A stretch of DNA of 25,000 nucleotides from Nemertoderma westbladi (GCA_032718475.1 JAUCBJ010003523.1:1-25000); one strand, 5' to 3'; shown: positions 11,348 to 21,948, counted from the first letter of the stretch. A program made the numbers and translations. The notes: generated from the letters alone by a model not told the origin.

Positions 11348-12440
11348 GATGGATGGTGATTGATCTACCTAGAGAGAGAGGGATGGTGATTGATCTACCT
11401 AGAGAGAGATGGATGGTGATTGATCTACCTAGAGAAAGAGGGATGGTGATTGATCTACCTAGAGAGAGAGGGATGGTGATTGATCTACCTAGAGAGAGAT
11501 GGATGGTGATTGATCTACCTAGAGAAAGAGGGATGGTGATTGATCTACCTCAGAGAGAGGGTTGGTGATTGATCTACCTAGAGAGAGAGGGATGGTGATT
11601 GATCTACCTAGAGAGAGAGGGATGGTGATTGATCTACCTAGAGAGAGATGGATGGTGATTGATCTACCTAGAGAAAGAGGGATGGTGATTGATCTACCTA
11701 GAGAGAGAGGGATGGTGATTGATCTACCTAGAGAGAGAGATGGATGGTGATTGATCTACCTCGAGAGAGAGGGATGGTGATTGATCTACCTAGAGAGAGA
11801 GGGATGGTGATTGATCTACCTAGAGAGAGAGGGATGGTGATTGATCTACCTAGAGAGAGAGATGGATGGTGATTGATCTACCTCGAGAGAGATGGATGGT
11901 GATTGATCTACCTAGAGAGAGAGGGATGGTGATTGATCTACCTAGAGAGAGAGGGATGGTGATTGATCTACCTAGAGAGAGAGAGGGATGGTGATTGGTC
12001 TACCTCGAGAGAGAGGGATGGTGATTGATCTACCTAGAGAGAGAGAGGGATGGTGATTGATCTACCTAGAGAGAGAGGGATGGTGATTGATCTACCTAGA
12101 GAGAGAGGGATGGTGATTGATCTACCTGAGAGAGAGAGGGATGGTGATTGATCTACCTAGAGAGAGAGGGATGGTGATTGATCTACCTAGAGAGAGAGGG
12201 ATGGTGATTGATCTACCTAGAGAGAGAGGGATGGTGATTGATCTACCTAGAGAGAGAGGGATGGTGATTGATCTACCTAGAGAGAGAGGGATGGTGATTG
12301 ATCTACCTAGAGAGAGAGGGATGGTGATTGATCTACCTAGAGAGAGAGGGATGGTGATTGATCTACCTAGAGAGAGAGGGATGGTGATTGATCTACCTAG
12401 AGAGAGAGAGGGATGGTGATTGATCTACCTAGAGAGAGAG

Positions 12441-14741
12441 GGGATGGTGATTGATCTACCTAGAGAGAGAGGGATGGTGATTGATCTACCTAGAGAGAGA
12501 GGGATGGTGATTGATCTACCTAGAGAGAGAGGGATGGTGATTGATCTACCTAGAGAGAGAGGGATGGTGATTGATCTACCTAGAGAGAGAGGGATGGTGA
12601 TTGATCTACCTAGAGAGAGAGGGATGGTGATTGATCTACCTAGAGAGAGAGGGATGGTGATTGATCTACCTAGAGAGAGAGGGATGGTGATTGATCTACC
12701 TAGAGAGAGAGGGATGGTGATTGATCTACCTAGAGAGAGAGGGATGGTGATTGATCTACCTAGAGAGAGAGGGATGGTGATTGATCTACCTAGAGAGAGA
12801 GGGATGGTGATTGATCTACCTAGAGAGAGAGGGATGGTGATTGATCTACCTAGAGAGAGAGGGATGGTGATTGATCTACCTAGAGAGAGAGGGATGGTGA
12901 TTGATCTACCTAGAGAGAGAGGGATGGTGATTGATCTACCTAGAGAGAGAGGGATGGTGATTGATCTACCTAGAGAGAGAGGGATGGTGATTGATCTACC
13001 TAGAGAGAGAGGGATGGTGATTGATCTACCTAGAGAGAGAGGGATGGTGATTGATCTACCTAGAGAGAGAGGGATGGTGATTGATCTACCTAGAGAGAGA
13101 GGGATGGTGATTGATCTACCTAGAGAGAGAGGGATGGTGATTGATCTACCTAGAGAGAGAGGGATGGTGATTGATCTACCTAGAGAGAGAGGGATGGTGA
13201 TTGATCTACCTAGAGAGAGAGGGATGGTGATTGATCTACCTAGAGAGAGAGGGATGGTGATTGATCTACCTAGAGAGAGAGGGATGGTGATTGATCTACC
13301 TAGAGAGAGAGGGATGGTGATTGATCTACCTAGAGAGAGAGGGATGGTGATTGATCTACCTAGAGAGAGAGGGATGGTGATTGATCTACCTAGAGAGAGA
13401 GGGATGGTGATTGATCTACCTAGAGAGAGAGGGATGGTGATTGATCTACCTAGAGAGAGAGGGATGGTGATTGATCTACCTAGAGAGAGAGGGATGGTGA
13501 TTGATCTACCTAGAGAGAGAGGGATGGTGATTGATCTACCTAGAGAGAGAGGGATGGTGATTGATCTACCTAGAGAGAGAGGGATGGTGATTGATCTACC
13601 TAGAGAGAGAGGGATGGTGATTGATCTACCTAGAGAGAGAGGGATGGTGATTGATCTACCTAGAGAGAGAGGGATGGTGATTGATCTACCTAGAGAGAGA
13701 GGGATGGTGATTGATCTACCTAGAGAGAGAGGGATGGTGATTGATCTACCTAGAGAGAGAGGGATGGTGATTGATCTACCTAGAGAGAGAGGGATGGTGA
13801 TTGATCTACCTAGAGAGAGAGGGATGGTGATTGATCTACCTAGAGAGAGAGGGATGGTGATTGATCTACCTAGAGAGAGAGGGATGGTGATTGATCTACC
13901 TAGAGAGAGAGGGATGGTGATTGATCTACCTAGAGAGAGAGGGATGGTGATTGATCTACCTAGAGAGAGAGGGATGGTGATTGATCTACCTAGAGAGAGA
14001 GGGATGGTGATTGATCTACCTAGAGAGAGAGGGATGGTGATTGATCTACCTAGAGAGAGAGGGATGGTGATTGATCTACCTAGAGAGAGAGGGATGGTGA
14101 TTGATCTACCTAGAGAGAGAGGGATGGTGATTGATCTACCTAGAGAGAGAGGGATGGTGATTGATCTACCTAGAGAGAGAGGGATGGTGATTGATCTACC
14201 TAGAGAGAGAGGGATGGTGATTGATCTACCTAGAGAGAGAGGGATGGTGATTGATCTACCTAGAGAGAGAGGGATGGTGATTGATCTACCTAGAGAGAGA
14301 GGGATGGTGATTGATCTACCTAGAGAGAGAGGGATGGTGATTGATCTACCTAGAGAGAGAGGGATGGTGATTGATCTACCTAGAGAGAGAGGGATGGTGA
14401 TTGATCTACCTAGAGAGAGAGGGATGGTGATTGATCTACCTAGAGAGAGAGGGATGGTGATTGATCTACCTAGAGAGAGAGGGATGGTGATTGATCTACC
14501 TAGAGAGAGAGGGATGGTGATTGATCTACCTAGAGAGAGAGGGATGGTGATTGATCTACCTAGAGAGAGAGGGATGGTGATTGATCTACCTAGAGAGAGA
14601 GGGATGGTGATTGATCTACCTAGAGAGAGAGGGATGGTGATTGATCTACCTAGAGAGAGAGGGATGGTGATTGATCTACCTAGAGAGAGAGGGATGGTGA
14701 TTGATCTACCTAGAGAGAGAGGGATGGTGATTGATCTACCT
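12441..14741 (+). repeat. Homogenised satellite core (about 76 identical units)
   Basis: The longest stretch of unvaried 30-bp units in the window, with no visible substitution or indel until a CTCGAG variant near 14741. It lies in a single open frame together with flanking near-perfect units. Recent expansion by unequal crossing-over or rolling-circle reinsertion would explain it. Because 76 identical units cannot be anchored individually, the true copy number may differ. Confidence 0.9.
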
Positions 14742-16714
14742 CGAGAGAGAGGGATGGTGATTGATCTACCTAGAGAGAGAGGGATGGTGATTGATCTACC
14801 TAGAGAGAGAGGGATGGTGATTGATCTACCTAGAGAGAGAGGGATGGTGATTGATCTACCTAGAGAGAGAGGGATGGTGATTGATCTACCTAGAGAGAGA
14901 GGGATGGTGATTGATCTACCTAGAGAGAGAGGGATGGTGATTGATCTACCTAGAGAGAGATGGATGGTGATTGATCTGCCTAGAGAGAGAGGGATGGTGA
15001 TTGATCTACCTAGAGAGAGAGGGATGGTGATTGATCTACCTAGAGAGAGAGGGATGGTGATTGATCTACCTAGAGAGAGAGGGATGGTGATTGATCTACC
15101 TAGAGAGAGATGGATGGTGATTGATCTACCTAGAGAGAGAGGGATGGTGATTGATCTACCTAGAGAGAGAGGGATGGTGATTGATCTACCTAGAGAGAGA
15201 GGGATGGTGATTGATCTACCTAGAGAGAGAGGGATGGTGATTGATCTACCTAGAGAGAGAGGGATGGTGATTGATCTACCTAGAGAGAGAGGGATGGTGA
15301 TTGATCTACCTAGAGAGAGAGGGATGGTGATTGATCTACCTAGAGAGAGAGGGATGGTGATTGATCTACCTCGAGAGAGAGGGATGGTGATTGATCTACC
15401 TAGAGAGAGAGAGGATGGTGATTGATCTACCTAGAGAGAGAGGGATGGTGATTGATCTACCTAGAGAGAGGGGGATGGTGATTGATCTACCTAGAGAGAG
15501 AGGGATGGTGATTGATCTACCTAGAGAGAGAGAGGGATTGTGATTGATCTACCTAGAGAGAGAGGGATGGTGATTGATCTACCTAGAGAGAGGGGGATGG
15601 TGATTGATCTACCTAGAGAGAGAGGGATGGTAATTGATCTACCTAGAGAGAGAGGGATGGTGATTGATCTACCTAGAGAGAGAGGGATGGTGATTGATCT
15701 ACCTAGAGAGAGAGAGAGAGGATGGTGATTGATCTACCTAGAAAGAGAGGGATGGTGATTGATCTACCTAGAGAGAGAGGGATGGTGATTGATCTACCTA
15801 GAGAGAGAGGGATGGTGATTGATCTACCTAGAGAGAGAGGGATGGTGATTGATCTACCTAGAGAGAGAGGGATGGTGATTGATCTACCTAGAGAGAGAGG
15901 GATGGTGATTGATCTACCTAGAGAGAGAGGGATGGTGATTGATCTACCTAGAGAGAGAGGGATGGTGATTGATCTACCTAGAGAGAGAGAGGGATGGTGA
16001 TTGATCTACCTAGAGAGAGAGGGATGGTGATTGATCTACCTAGAGAGAGAGGGATGGTGATTGATCTACCTAGAGAGAGAGGGATGGTGATTGATCTACC
16101 TAGAGAGAGGGGGATGGTGATTGATCTACCTAGAGAGAGAGGGATGGTGATTGATCTACCTAGAGAGAGAGGGATGGTGATTGATCTACCTAGAGAGAGA
16201 GGGATGGTGATTGATCTACCTAGAGAGAGAGGGATGGTGATTGATCTACCTAGAGAGAGATGGATGGTGATTGATCTACCTAGAGAAAGAGGGATGGTGA
16301 TTGATCTACCTAGAGAGAGAGGGATGGTGATTGATCTACCTAGAGAGAGAGGGATGGTGATTGATCTACCTAGAGAGAGAGGGATGGTGATTGATCTACC
16401 TAGAGAGAGAGGGATGGTGATTGATCTACCTCGAGAGAGAGGGATGGTGATTGATCTACCTAGAGAGAGATGGATGGTGATTGATCTACCTAGAGAGAGA
16501 GGGATGGTGATTGATCTACCTAGAGAGAGAGATGGATGGTGATTGATCTACCTAGAGAGAGAGGGATGGTGATTGATCTACCTAGAGAGAGGGGGATGGT
16601 GATTGATCTACCTAGAGAGAGAGGGATGGTGATTGATCTACCTAGAGAGAGAGGGATGGTGATTGATCTACCTAGAGAGAGAGGGATGGTAATTGATCTA
16701 CCTAGAGAGAGAGA

Positions 16715-17118
16715 GGGATTGTGATTGATCTACCTAGAGAGAGAGGGATGGTGATTGATCTACCTAGAGAGAGGGGGATGGTGATTGATCTACCTAGAGA
16801 GAGAGAGGGATTGTGATTGATCTACCTAGAGAGAGAGGGATGGTGATTGATCTACCTAGAGAGAGAGGGATGGTGATTGATCTACCTAGAGAGAGAGGGA
16901 TGGTAATTGATCTACCTAGAGAGAGAGAGGGATTGTGATTGATCTACCTAGAGAGAGAGGGATGGTGATTGATCTACCTAGAGAGAGAGGGATGGTAATT
17001 GATCTACCTAGAGAGAGAGAGGGATTGTGATTGATCTACCTAGAGAGAGAGGGATGGTGATTGATCTACCTAGAGAGAGAGGGATGGTAATTGATCTACC
17101 TAGAGAGAGAGAGGGATT
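16715..17118 (+). repeat. 92/122-bp higher-order satellite repeat
   Basis: The variant GGGATTGTG occurs at about 16715, 16807, 16929, 17021 and 17113, giving spacings of 92, 122, 92 and 92 bp. Most of these units are preceded by a GGTAATTG unit with a 32-bp spacing. The repeat module is therefore three units (30+30+32), once extended to four. Confidence 0.8.
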
Positions 17119-17850
17119 GTGATTGATCTACCTAGAGAGAGAGGGATGGTGATTGATCTACCTAGAGAGAGAGGGATGGTGATTGATCTACCTAGAGAGA
17201 GAGGGATGGTGATTGATCTACCTAGAGAGAGAGGGATGGTAATTGATCTACCTAGAGAGAGAGGGATGGTAATTGATCTACCTAGAGAGAGATGGATGGT
17301 GATTGATCTACCTAGAGAGAGAGGGATGGTGATTGATCTACCTAGAGAGAGAGGGATGGTGATTGATCTACCTAGAGAAAGAGGGATGGTGATTGATCTA
17401 CCTCAGAGAGAGGGATGGTGATTGATCTACCTAGAGAGAGAGGGATGGTGATTGATCTACCTAGAGAAAGAGGGATGGTGATTGATCTACCTCAGAGAGA
17501 GGGATGGTGATTGATCTACCTAGAGAGAGAGGGATGGTGATTGATCTACCTAGAGAGAGAGGGATGGTGATTGATCTACCTAGAGAGAGAGGGATGGTGA
17601 TTGATCTACCTAGAGAGAGAGGGATGGTAATTGATCTACCTAGAGAGAGAGGGATGGTGATTGATCTACCTAGAGAGAGAGGGATGGTGATTGATCTACC
17701 TAGAGAGAGAGGGATGGTGATTGATCTACCTAGAGAGAGAGGGATGGTGATTGATCTACCTAGAGAGAGAGGGATGGTGATTGGTCTACCTCGAGAGAGA
17801 GATGGATGGTGATTGATCTACCTAAAGAGAGAGAGGGATGGTGATTGATC

Positions 17851-17875
17851 TATCCTGACCAATCAGGTCAGGATA
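17851..17875. repeat. Inverted repeat at right edge of satellite
   Basis: TATCCTGACC (17851-17860) and GGTCAGGATA (17866-17875) are perfect 10-bp reverse complements with the loop AATCA. The left arm begins within the last satellite unit, after GGTGATTGATC. The same CCTGACCAATCA core is found inside aberrant array units at 8343, 8901 and 10160. In structure it could act as a terminator or transposon-end hairpin, but no further signal supports either role. Confidence 0.85.
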
Positions 17876-18417
17876 GGTATAGTTTCCAATTGGTTCTGCT
17901 TGCCAATAAATTTGGTTCTCACCCACTTTTTCAGATTTTTTGTTATATTCCCTATTGTAAGATAACACAATTATCTAAATTCTTTAGCAAGTGTTATCTA
18001 TCCCTTGGGTGGGATAACGCATCTGACTTTCATCTGACAGTTGACAGATTAATATTTTATAATTTTATTATACAGTATCTACTTAAAAATTTGGTAATAA
18101 TAAACTTAGAATCTGTGGTTTGTAGACTGTGACTGATTGGTCTTTGAGTCTAGCAGAGCCGAGTTGAGTTGAAGAGCAGTTAGCAGAAGATGGTAGATTC
18201 GTGAAGCTCAACTCGTCATAATAGTAATAAATAAAAATAGTCGCCTACTTCTCCATCTCGATCTCCAACTCCCAGTTTCGTTGTTTATCAGTATTTTTTT
18301 TTACCTATATAACAAGAATATATTTATAAAAAAAAAAAACAATTTCAAAATGCACATTTTTTCCACCAAATAATTTACTTTTAAGACCAATAACATAACA
18401 TAACAATAATTAGATAA
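17876..18417. other. AT-rich non-coding spacer
   Basis: No credible gene. A 95-codon plus-strand frame (17845-18132) starts inside the satellite and has no recognisable domain. The stretch holds an inverted pair CGAGTTGAG (18160-18168) and CTCAACTCG (18207-18215), T and A homopolymers near 18293-18339, and a short CATAA repeat near 18395. Confidence 0.55.
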
Positions 18418-18864
18418 TTAACGGACACCATCCACAGAGGGGTGGAGCATGGGGATTCTACGCAACCACATTGCAGAGTTCCCGCGCCACAGGAGACAGA
18501 GAGCCATTGGAAGAGGTGGCGGATGGCTTCTCCTGTCGGGATACCTCGTCTGAGGCCTTGTAGTCTGGCAATCTCACGGATGGTGGAGGATGAGTGGGAA
18601 TCACAAGCGGGGTGAAGCCGGTTCCGGATTTCCTGCACTCATCAAAGTGAGCAGAAAGCTTGCGGTCTCTGGCGATGGATTGGGCGTGGCCAGCATCAAT
18701 AGCACCATCTACAGTTCGGGCCTGCAGGGAGGAAATCACTGTGACATCTAGGGCCATTGGACGACCGTGATGCCAATTCGGTAGAAAATTTCAGTAGGGC
18801 GGCTGCGGGAACCTGGGATGAGGCCTGGCACTTCATTCCGGGGCGCTAGGACTGCAGCTAAGAA
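18418..18864 (-). pseudogene. Broken C-terminal domain of a reverse-transcriptase-associated protein
   Basis: Reading across three frames on the minus strand gives a recognisable order: PGLIPGSRSRPTEIF, then FLPNWHHGRPMALDVTVISS, then AGHAQSIARDRKLSAHFDEC, then FTPLV. After a frame change come TIREIARLQGLRRGI and IRHLFQWLSVS, and after a second change LWRGNSAMWLRRIPMLHPSV followed by the stop at 18418. From memory of the family, this pattern ends RT-containing ORFs that are widespread in invertebrate genomes; its function is not established to my knowledge. No RT core is adjacent: the upstream side is cut by the 3' tail of the LINE at 18866. At least two or three frameshifts make it non-functional. 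Confidence 0.6.
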
Positions 18865-18911
18865 TACTACTACTACTACTAGGATCGGCATGCTGCATTG
18901 CAGCTGTATTT

Positions 18912-20846
18912 TTAAGAATGCTGTGCCAGCTAGTCGACAAAATTGCGCCGCCACAACTCCATATCACCCATGACATTTGCTAGATCTTCCGCATTTTCAA
19001 GGCCAGTGTCCTTTAAGATGCGTCTCAAGAAAGTCACGGGCTGTCCACCATGCTTATTCACTCCATGAGGCTGCCAAAGTAGAAGATTATGCACTGGCTG
19101 GTCCTCACGGCGAAAGCAATGTCCTGCAAAACGGAGGCGATTTTGTTCTTGTGTGGGGGAACCAATGAGACACCTCCAATGTTATATAGTGTCTGGTTGG
19201 AGATGTGTGCATTGTACTTGACACAATGAACCCGGCGTAGCATTCTTGTGAATGTGCCATCCAGAGATTTGGTGTCCTCAGCAGTTATAGCCCAGCATGG
19301 ACTCCCATAGAGGAGTACTGGAACTACTGCTGCTCTAAATAATCGGACCTTAAGTTTCCGATTAATTCTTGGTGACTTCCAAATCCTGGAAAGCCTATTC
19401 AAGGCTGCCCATGCCTTTCTCTTACGTATTATAAGGTCCTCACCTGACTTCCGGATCCATGATCCCAGGTAACAGAAGTCGTCCACATGCTCAAGCATAC
19501 CATCCTTTGAGCTTATGCTCATCCGATCAGAGACTTGCTGAGGACTTTCAAAGTTAACTGTCAAAATGTTGGTCTTTCTGGAGTTAATAAAAAGACCAAC
19601 ACTAGAAGCAGCATGTTCTAATGAGCTGAGGAGCCGTTGGGCTCCCTCTAGTGATTCTGAGAGTACTCCTAAGTCATCAGCAAAGTCTAGATCAGTTAGG
19701 TACTTGGCAGGATTTCCTCGACTTCTGGAGCCAGTATGTGGAGTTATCATCACCCCATCATCATTATGATTATCTAAGGACATGCGTCAACCACAATACC
19801 ACAAACAAGAATGGTGCAAGCGTGTCTCCCTGGAGGACGCCCCATAACACTTCAAATGGTTGTGTGCCACCGTCAACAGTAGACACAAATGTTGTTGAAC
19901 CATCGTATATACTGATCTGATTGCTGCAATAATTTCTTCAGGAATCCCATATAATGAAAGTATGCTGAACATACGTGAGCGAGAGACTGAATCAAAGGCT
20001 TTGAAGAAGTCAATAAAGATAACAGCCAGATGCCTGTCTTTCTTTTTTGATAACTCTTCAATTATCCTTCTAAGTGCAAAAATGGGCTTCATGGTCCCAC
20101 GACATTTACGGAACCCATTCTGATTTCCACGGAGCAGTCTCTCAATGGGATCCCTGATGCGATTTAATAGAATTCTATTGTATAGCTTTGCAGCAATCGA
20201 AATCAATGAGATTCCCCGACAAGAACCATAGAGTGTTAGGGCCGTTCTTGGGAACTGGCACCAACTTATTTGTTTTCATTTCTTGTGGGACTTCTTGTTG
20301 TTCTGTACATGTCTACTAAGATGTGATAGATGAGCTTTAAGCACTCAGATATTTTAATGACCTCAGGGGGAACACCATCTACTCCACTGGCATGATTGGT
20401 CTTAATGTTCTTTGCAGCAGCCTTCACTTCTGCAAAGGAGATATCGCCAATGGGAATATATGGGAGTTCAGACTCCGACACTTTTACTTCTATAAAGTTA
20501 TCGGGCAATTATTATTGAGGAGCTTTTCAAAGTGGGCCTTCCAACCATTGAGGCGATCGGCTGGTGATTCAGCCTTAACCTTGGTGGTTGGTTGGCTTTT
20601 CCGACCAGTAAGCAAGTTGATCGATCTCCATGCCTGGGATGATTGCCTGCTGTCGTCAGCATCATTGATGGCATCAACCTGTTGGTTTATTAGCTCCTGT
20701 AGATTAACAGAGTACTGCCTGTTCAGGGACCTAGATGCAGCCTTAACTGCATTCTTGGCCGCTATTGTCTGTTTGAGTCGGGACTCATTCTGTGCCTTAT
20801 AGAGGTCATTTCGGCACTTCTGAATTTTGTAGTTGTGACGGGATCC
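18912..20846 (-). pseudogene. LINE reverse transcriptase with linker, frameshifted
   Basis: N- to C-terminal: linker GSRHNYKIQKCRNDLYKAQ and AWRSINLLTGRKS; pre-RT block ISFAEVKAAAKNIKTNHASG; KTNKLVPVPKNG; a fingers block NQNGFRKCRGTMKPI; motif A FIDFFKAFDSVS; motif C LDFADDLGVLSES; and the post-RT region RLSRIWKSPRINRKLK. These lie in several frames. Breaks are near 20510 (stop between LLNNNCPI and the next block), near 20310 and 20225, near 19907 (2-base insertion), near 19787 (10-base deletion) and near 19154 (8-base deletion that cuts the tail after SLVPP). An in-frame stop precedes the final AQHS. It once encoded the element's reverse transcriptase and is now dead. Longest intact piece: 19058-19783. 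Confidence 0.85.
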
Positions 20847-20869
20847 TGGTTGGCTCGCAGGATCCCGAC
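20841..20869. repeat. GGATCC-containing inverted repeat at insertion edge
   Basis: CGGGATCCTG and CAGGATCCCG face each other around GTTGGCTCG at about 20839-20868. The first GGATCC (20841-20846) is the last recognisable LINE sequence. A further GGATCC occurs at 21425-21430, where LINE coding resumes. Confidence 0.6.
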
Positions 20870-21424
20870 TGGTTGATTGATGTTGCAGTTCCTACGCGTT
20901 GCCGCATTGCTGGATGTAGGGGAAAAAATAAAAGGCCGAAGGCCGGTTGAATGGAGTTTGATGTTATTGCTTGATGTTATTAACTTCTGATATTTACTGA
21001 TAGATGTATTACAACACAATCAGTTTAATATTACCGGCGACGGTGAAAACTGTGTAACATCTACACTAACAATATAGCCAACTGAATTAGTGAACACATG
21101 ATAACGGATATATATGGAAATATTAGGAAAAAATATTATACATCCCTAACTACATGAGTGGCCAAGCAAACCATACAAGAACCTTGTAATTGCCATCTGT
21201 GGCCCTCCCATTGGCCGGTTTATCCTACCCTTACAATTCCATGTCCCCCTGGGCCTGCCCCCCCCCCCCCCCCCTGGTGCCCCTATCCCCTAGTGAGTTG
21301 TGATTAACCACCTTCTGGCTAACATTGTTGCATATTTCTCTGATATGCATTATTGGTTGCATACTTTAACTGTTTGATAAATCAGTTCATCACCCATTTA
21401 TTGGTAGAGTATATAACACGGAAT
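20847..21424. other. Insertion of about 580 bp splitting the LINE
   Basis: The LINE protein reads TTVSGS at 21425-21442 and GSRHNYK at about 20826-20846, with Gly-Ser encoded by GGATCC on both sides. The DNA between has no LINE similarity. It is AT-rich, carries a C17 tract at 21258-21274 and has no clear terminal inverted repeat. The simplest reading is an insertion with a 6-bp (GGATCC) duplication. Its nature is unknown: a non-autonomous DNA element, a LINE-like short element or a filler insertion are all possible. Confidence 0.5.
21258..21274 (+). repeat. Poly-C tract (C17)
   Basis: Seventeen consecutive C on the plus strand inside the insertion that splits the LINE. It is complementary in composition to the G tracts at 373 and 446. 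The exact length is uncertain. Confidence 0.9.
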
Positions 21425-21897
21425 GGATCCGCTTACAGTGGTCAGTCCAGGGGGCCTTTTTCCTGTTTCACAGGTATTCAGGAACGTTTCTGCAGCTGCT
21501 AACTTAAGTGCTTCTGTGAAGGCAGTATAGCCCTCGCAGTGATCTGCTGCCTCAGAGGCAAGAACCTCATACCTGTTGCTCAGCTGTAGTGTGAAGCTGG
21601 GTCTCACACTTGGCTGTTGCAACAGACAGGACCAGTCATGCCGTGGCAAGGCAGATTTCGTTGTTCTGCTAGCATGCAGACTAAGTCTTACCTTCTTGGC
21701 CACAATAAGGCGGTGATCACTGGAGAAGGGTCGAAGTGTAAATGCATTAGTCTTGTATCGAGCCTGGATTTCCTACGAAACAGATGGTCTAATCTGGGAC
21801 TTGTGGCCACTGGGTCCACTATGAGTCCATGGCTTTCCAGTTCGCTTCTTGAACTGGTTTCCAGCCGAAAACAATCCATTTCCAGATTTCCACATTA
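21425..21897 (-). pseudogene. LINE APE-type endonuclease, C-terminal part
   Basis: Recognisable pieces in N to C order are QFKKRTGKPWTHSGPSGHKS, a frame-shifted DHLFRRKSRLDTRL block, and RPFSSDHRLIVAKKVRLSL. The last contains the Ser-Asp-His catalytic motif of the exonuclease-endonuclease-phosphatase fold (codons at 21713-21721). It is followed by PRHDWSCLLQQPSVR and LSNRYEVLASEAADH, the usual linker between endonuclease and RT in this kind of element. A stop and at least two frame changes lie around 21740-21790. The N-terminal two thirds of the endonuclease are absent: similarity fades at 21897, just before a piggyBac-type element. Confidence 0.7.
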
Positions 21898-21948
21898 ATA
21901 AATGTATAACGTAAGTTAAAAGGTTAATAAACAACTACAGAGTCTTAA

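Larger units (their letters stand above)
5875..17852 (+). repeat. 30-bp satellite array, right block
   Basis: About 397 further units of the same repeat in the same orientation, resuming directly after the LINE. Unit length varies mainly by two-base steps in the GA run (28, 30, 32 and 34 bp) and by single-base insertions. Recurrent substitutions include ATGGATGG, GAGAAAGAG, CTCGAG, GGTAATTG and GGGATTGTG. They cluster regionally and in repeating order, which defines the higher-order sub-blocks listed separately. Open frames of up to 1001 codons (12420-15425) are the same decapeptide repeated and are not called as genes. The block ends at a hairpin, after which unique sequence begins. Confidence 0.97.
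18866..21897 (-). mobile_element. Longer degenerate copy of the same LINE family
   Basis: The minus-strand copy starts with a 3' tail of five ACT triplets on the plus strand (18866-18880) next to AGGATCGGCATGC, as in the copy at 4709. It runs upstream through RT, linker and the C-terminal part of the endonuclease to about 21897, where recognisable coding stops. It is interrupted by unrelated DNA at about 20847-21424. Compared with the copy in the satellite it carries several indels: an 8-base loss near 19154, a 10-base loss near 19787 and a 2-base gain near 19907. It also has a stop near the C-terminus. It is therefore older or under no constraint. The N-terminal endonuclease is missing. Confidence 0.85.

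Noticed and set aside
996-17812. Dozens of long open frames encoding MVIDLPRERG repeats as protein genes
   Set aside because: They follow from a stop-free 30-bp period. Frames break at GA-length changes, there is no unique sequence, and starts recur every unit.
980-17852. CRISPR array
   Set aside because: There are no unique spacers: repeats abut directly at 30 bp, no cas genes are present and the surroundings are eukaryotic.
17851-17900. Helitron 3' terminus
   Set aside because: A hairpin is present, but no CTRR follows at the usual distance and no 5' TC end is identifiable.
17845-18132. 95-codon plus-strand frame after the satellite
   Set aside because: It begins in satellite sequence, has AT-driven composition and no recognisable domain or splice context.
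18131-18230. Small structured RNA around the CGAGTTGAG/CTCAACTCG pair
   Set aside because: There is only one 9-bp stem, no tRNA or snRNA landmarks, and no upstream promoter elements.
21617-21898. Plus-strand 93-codon frame
   Set aside because: It is antisense to the LINE endonuclease fragment, whose SDH motif and linker are on the minus strand.
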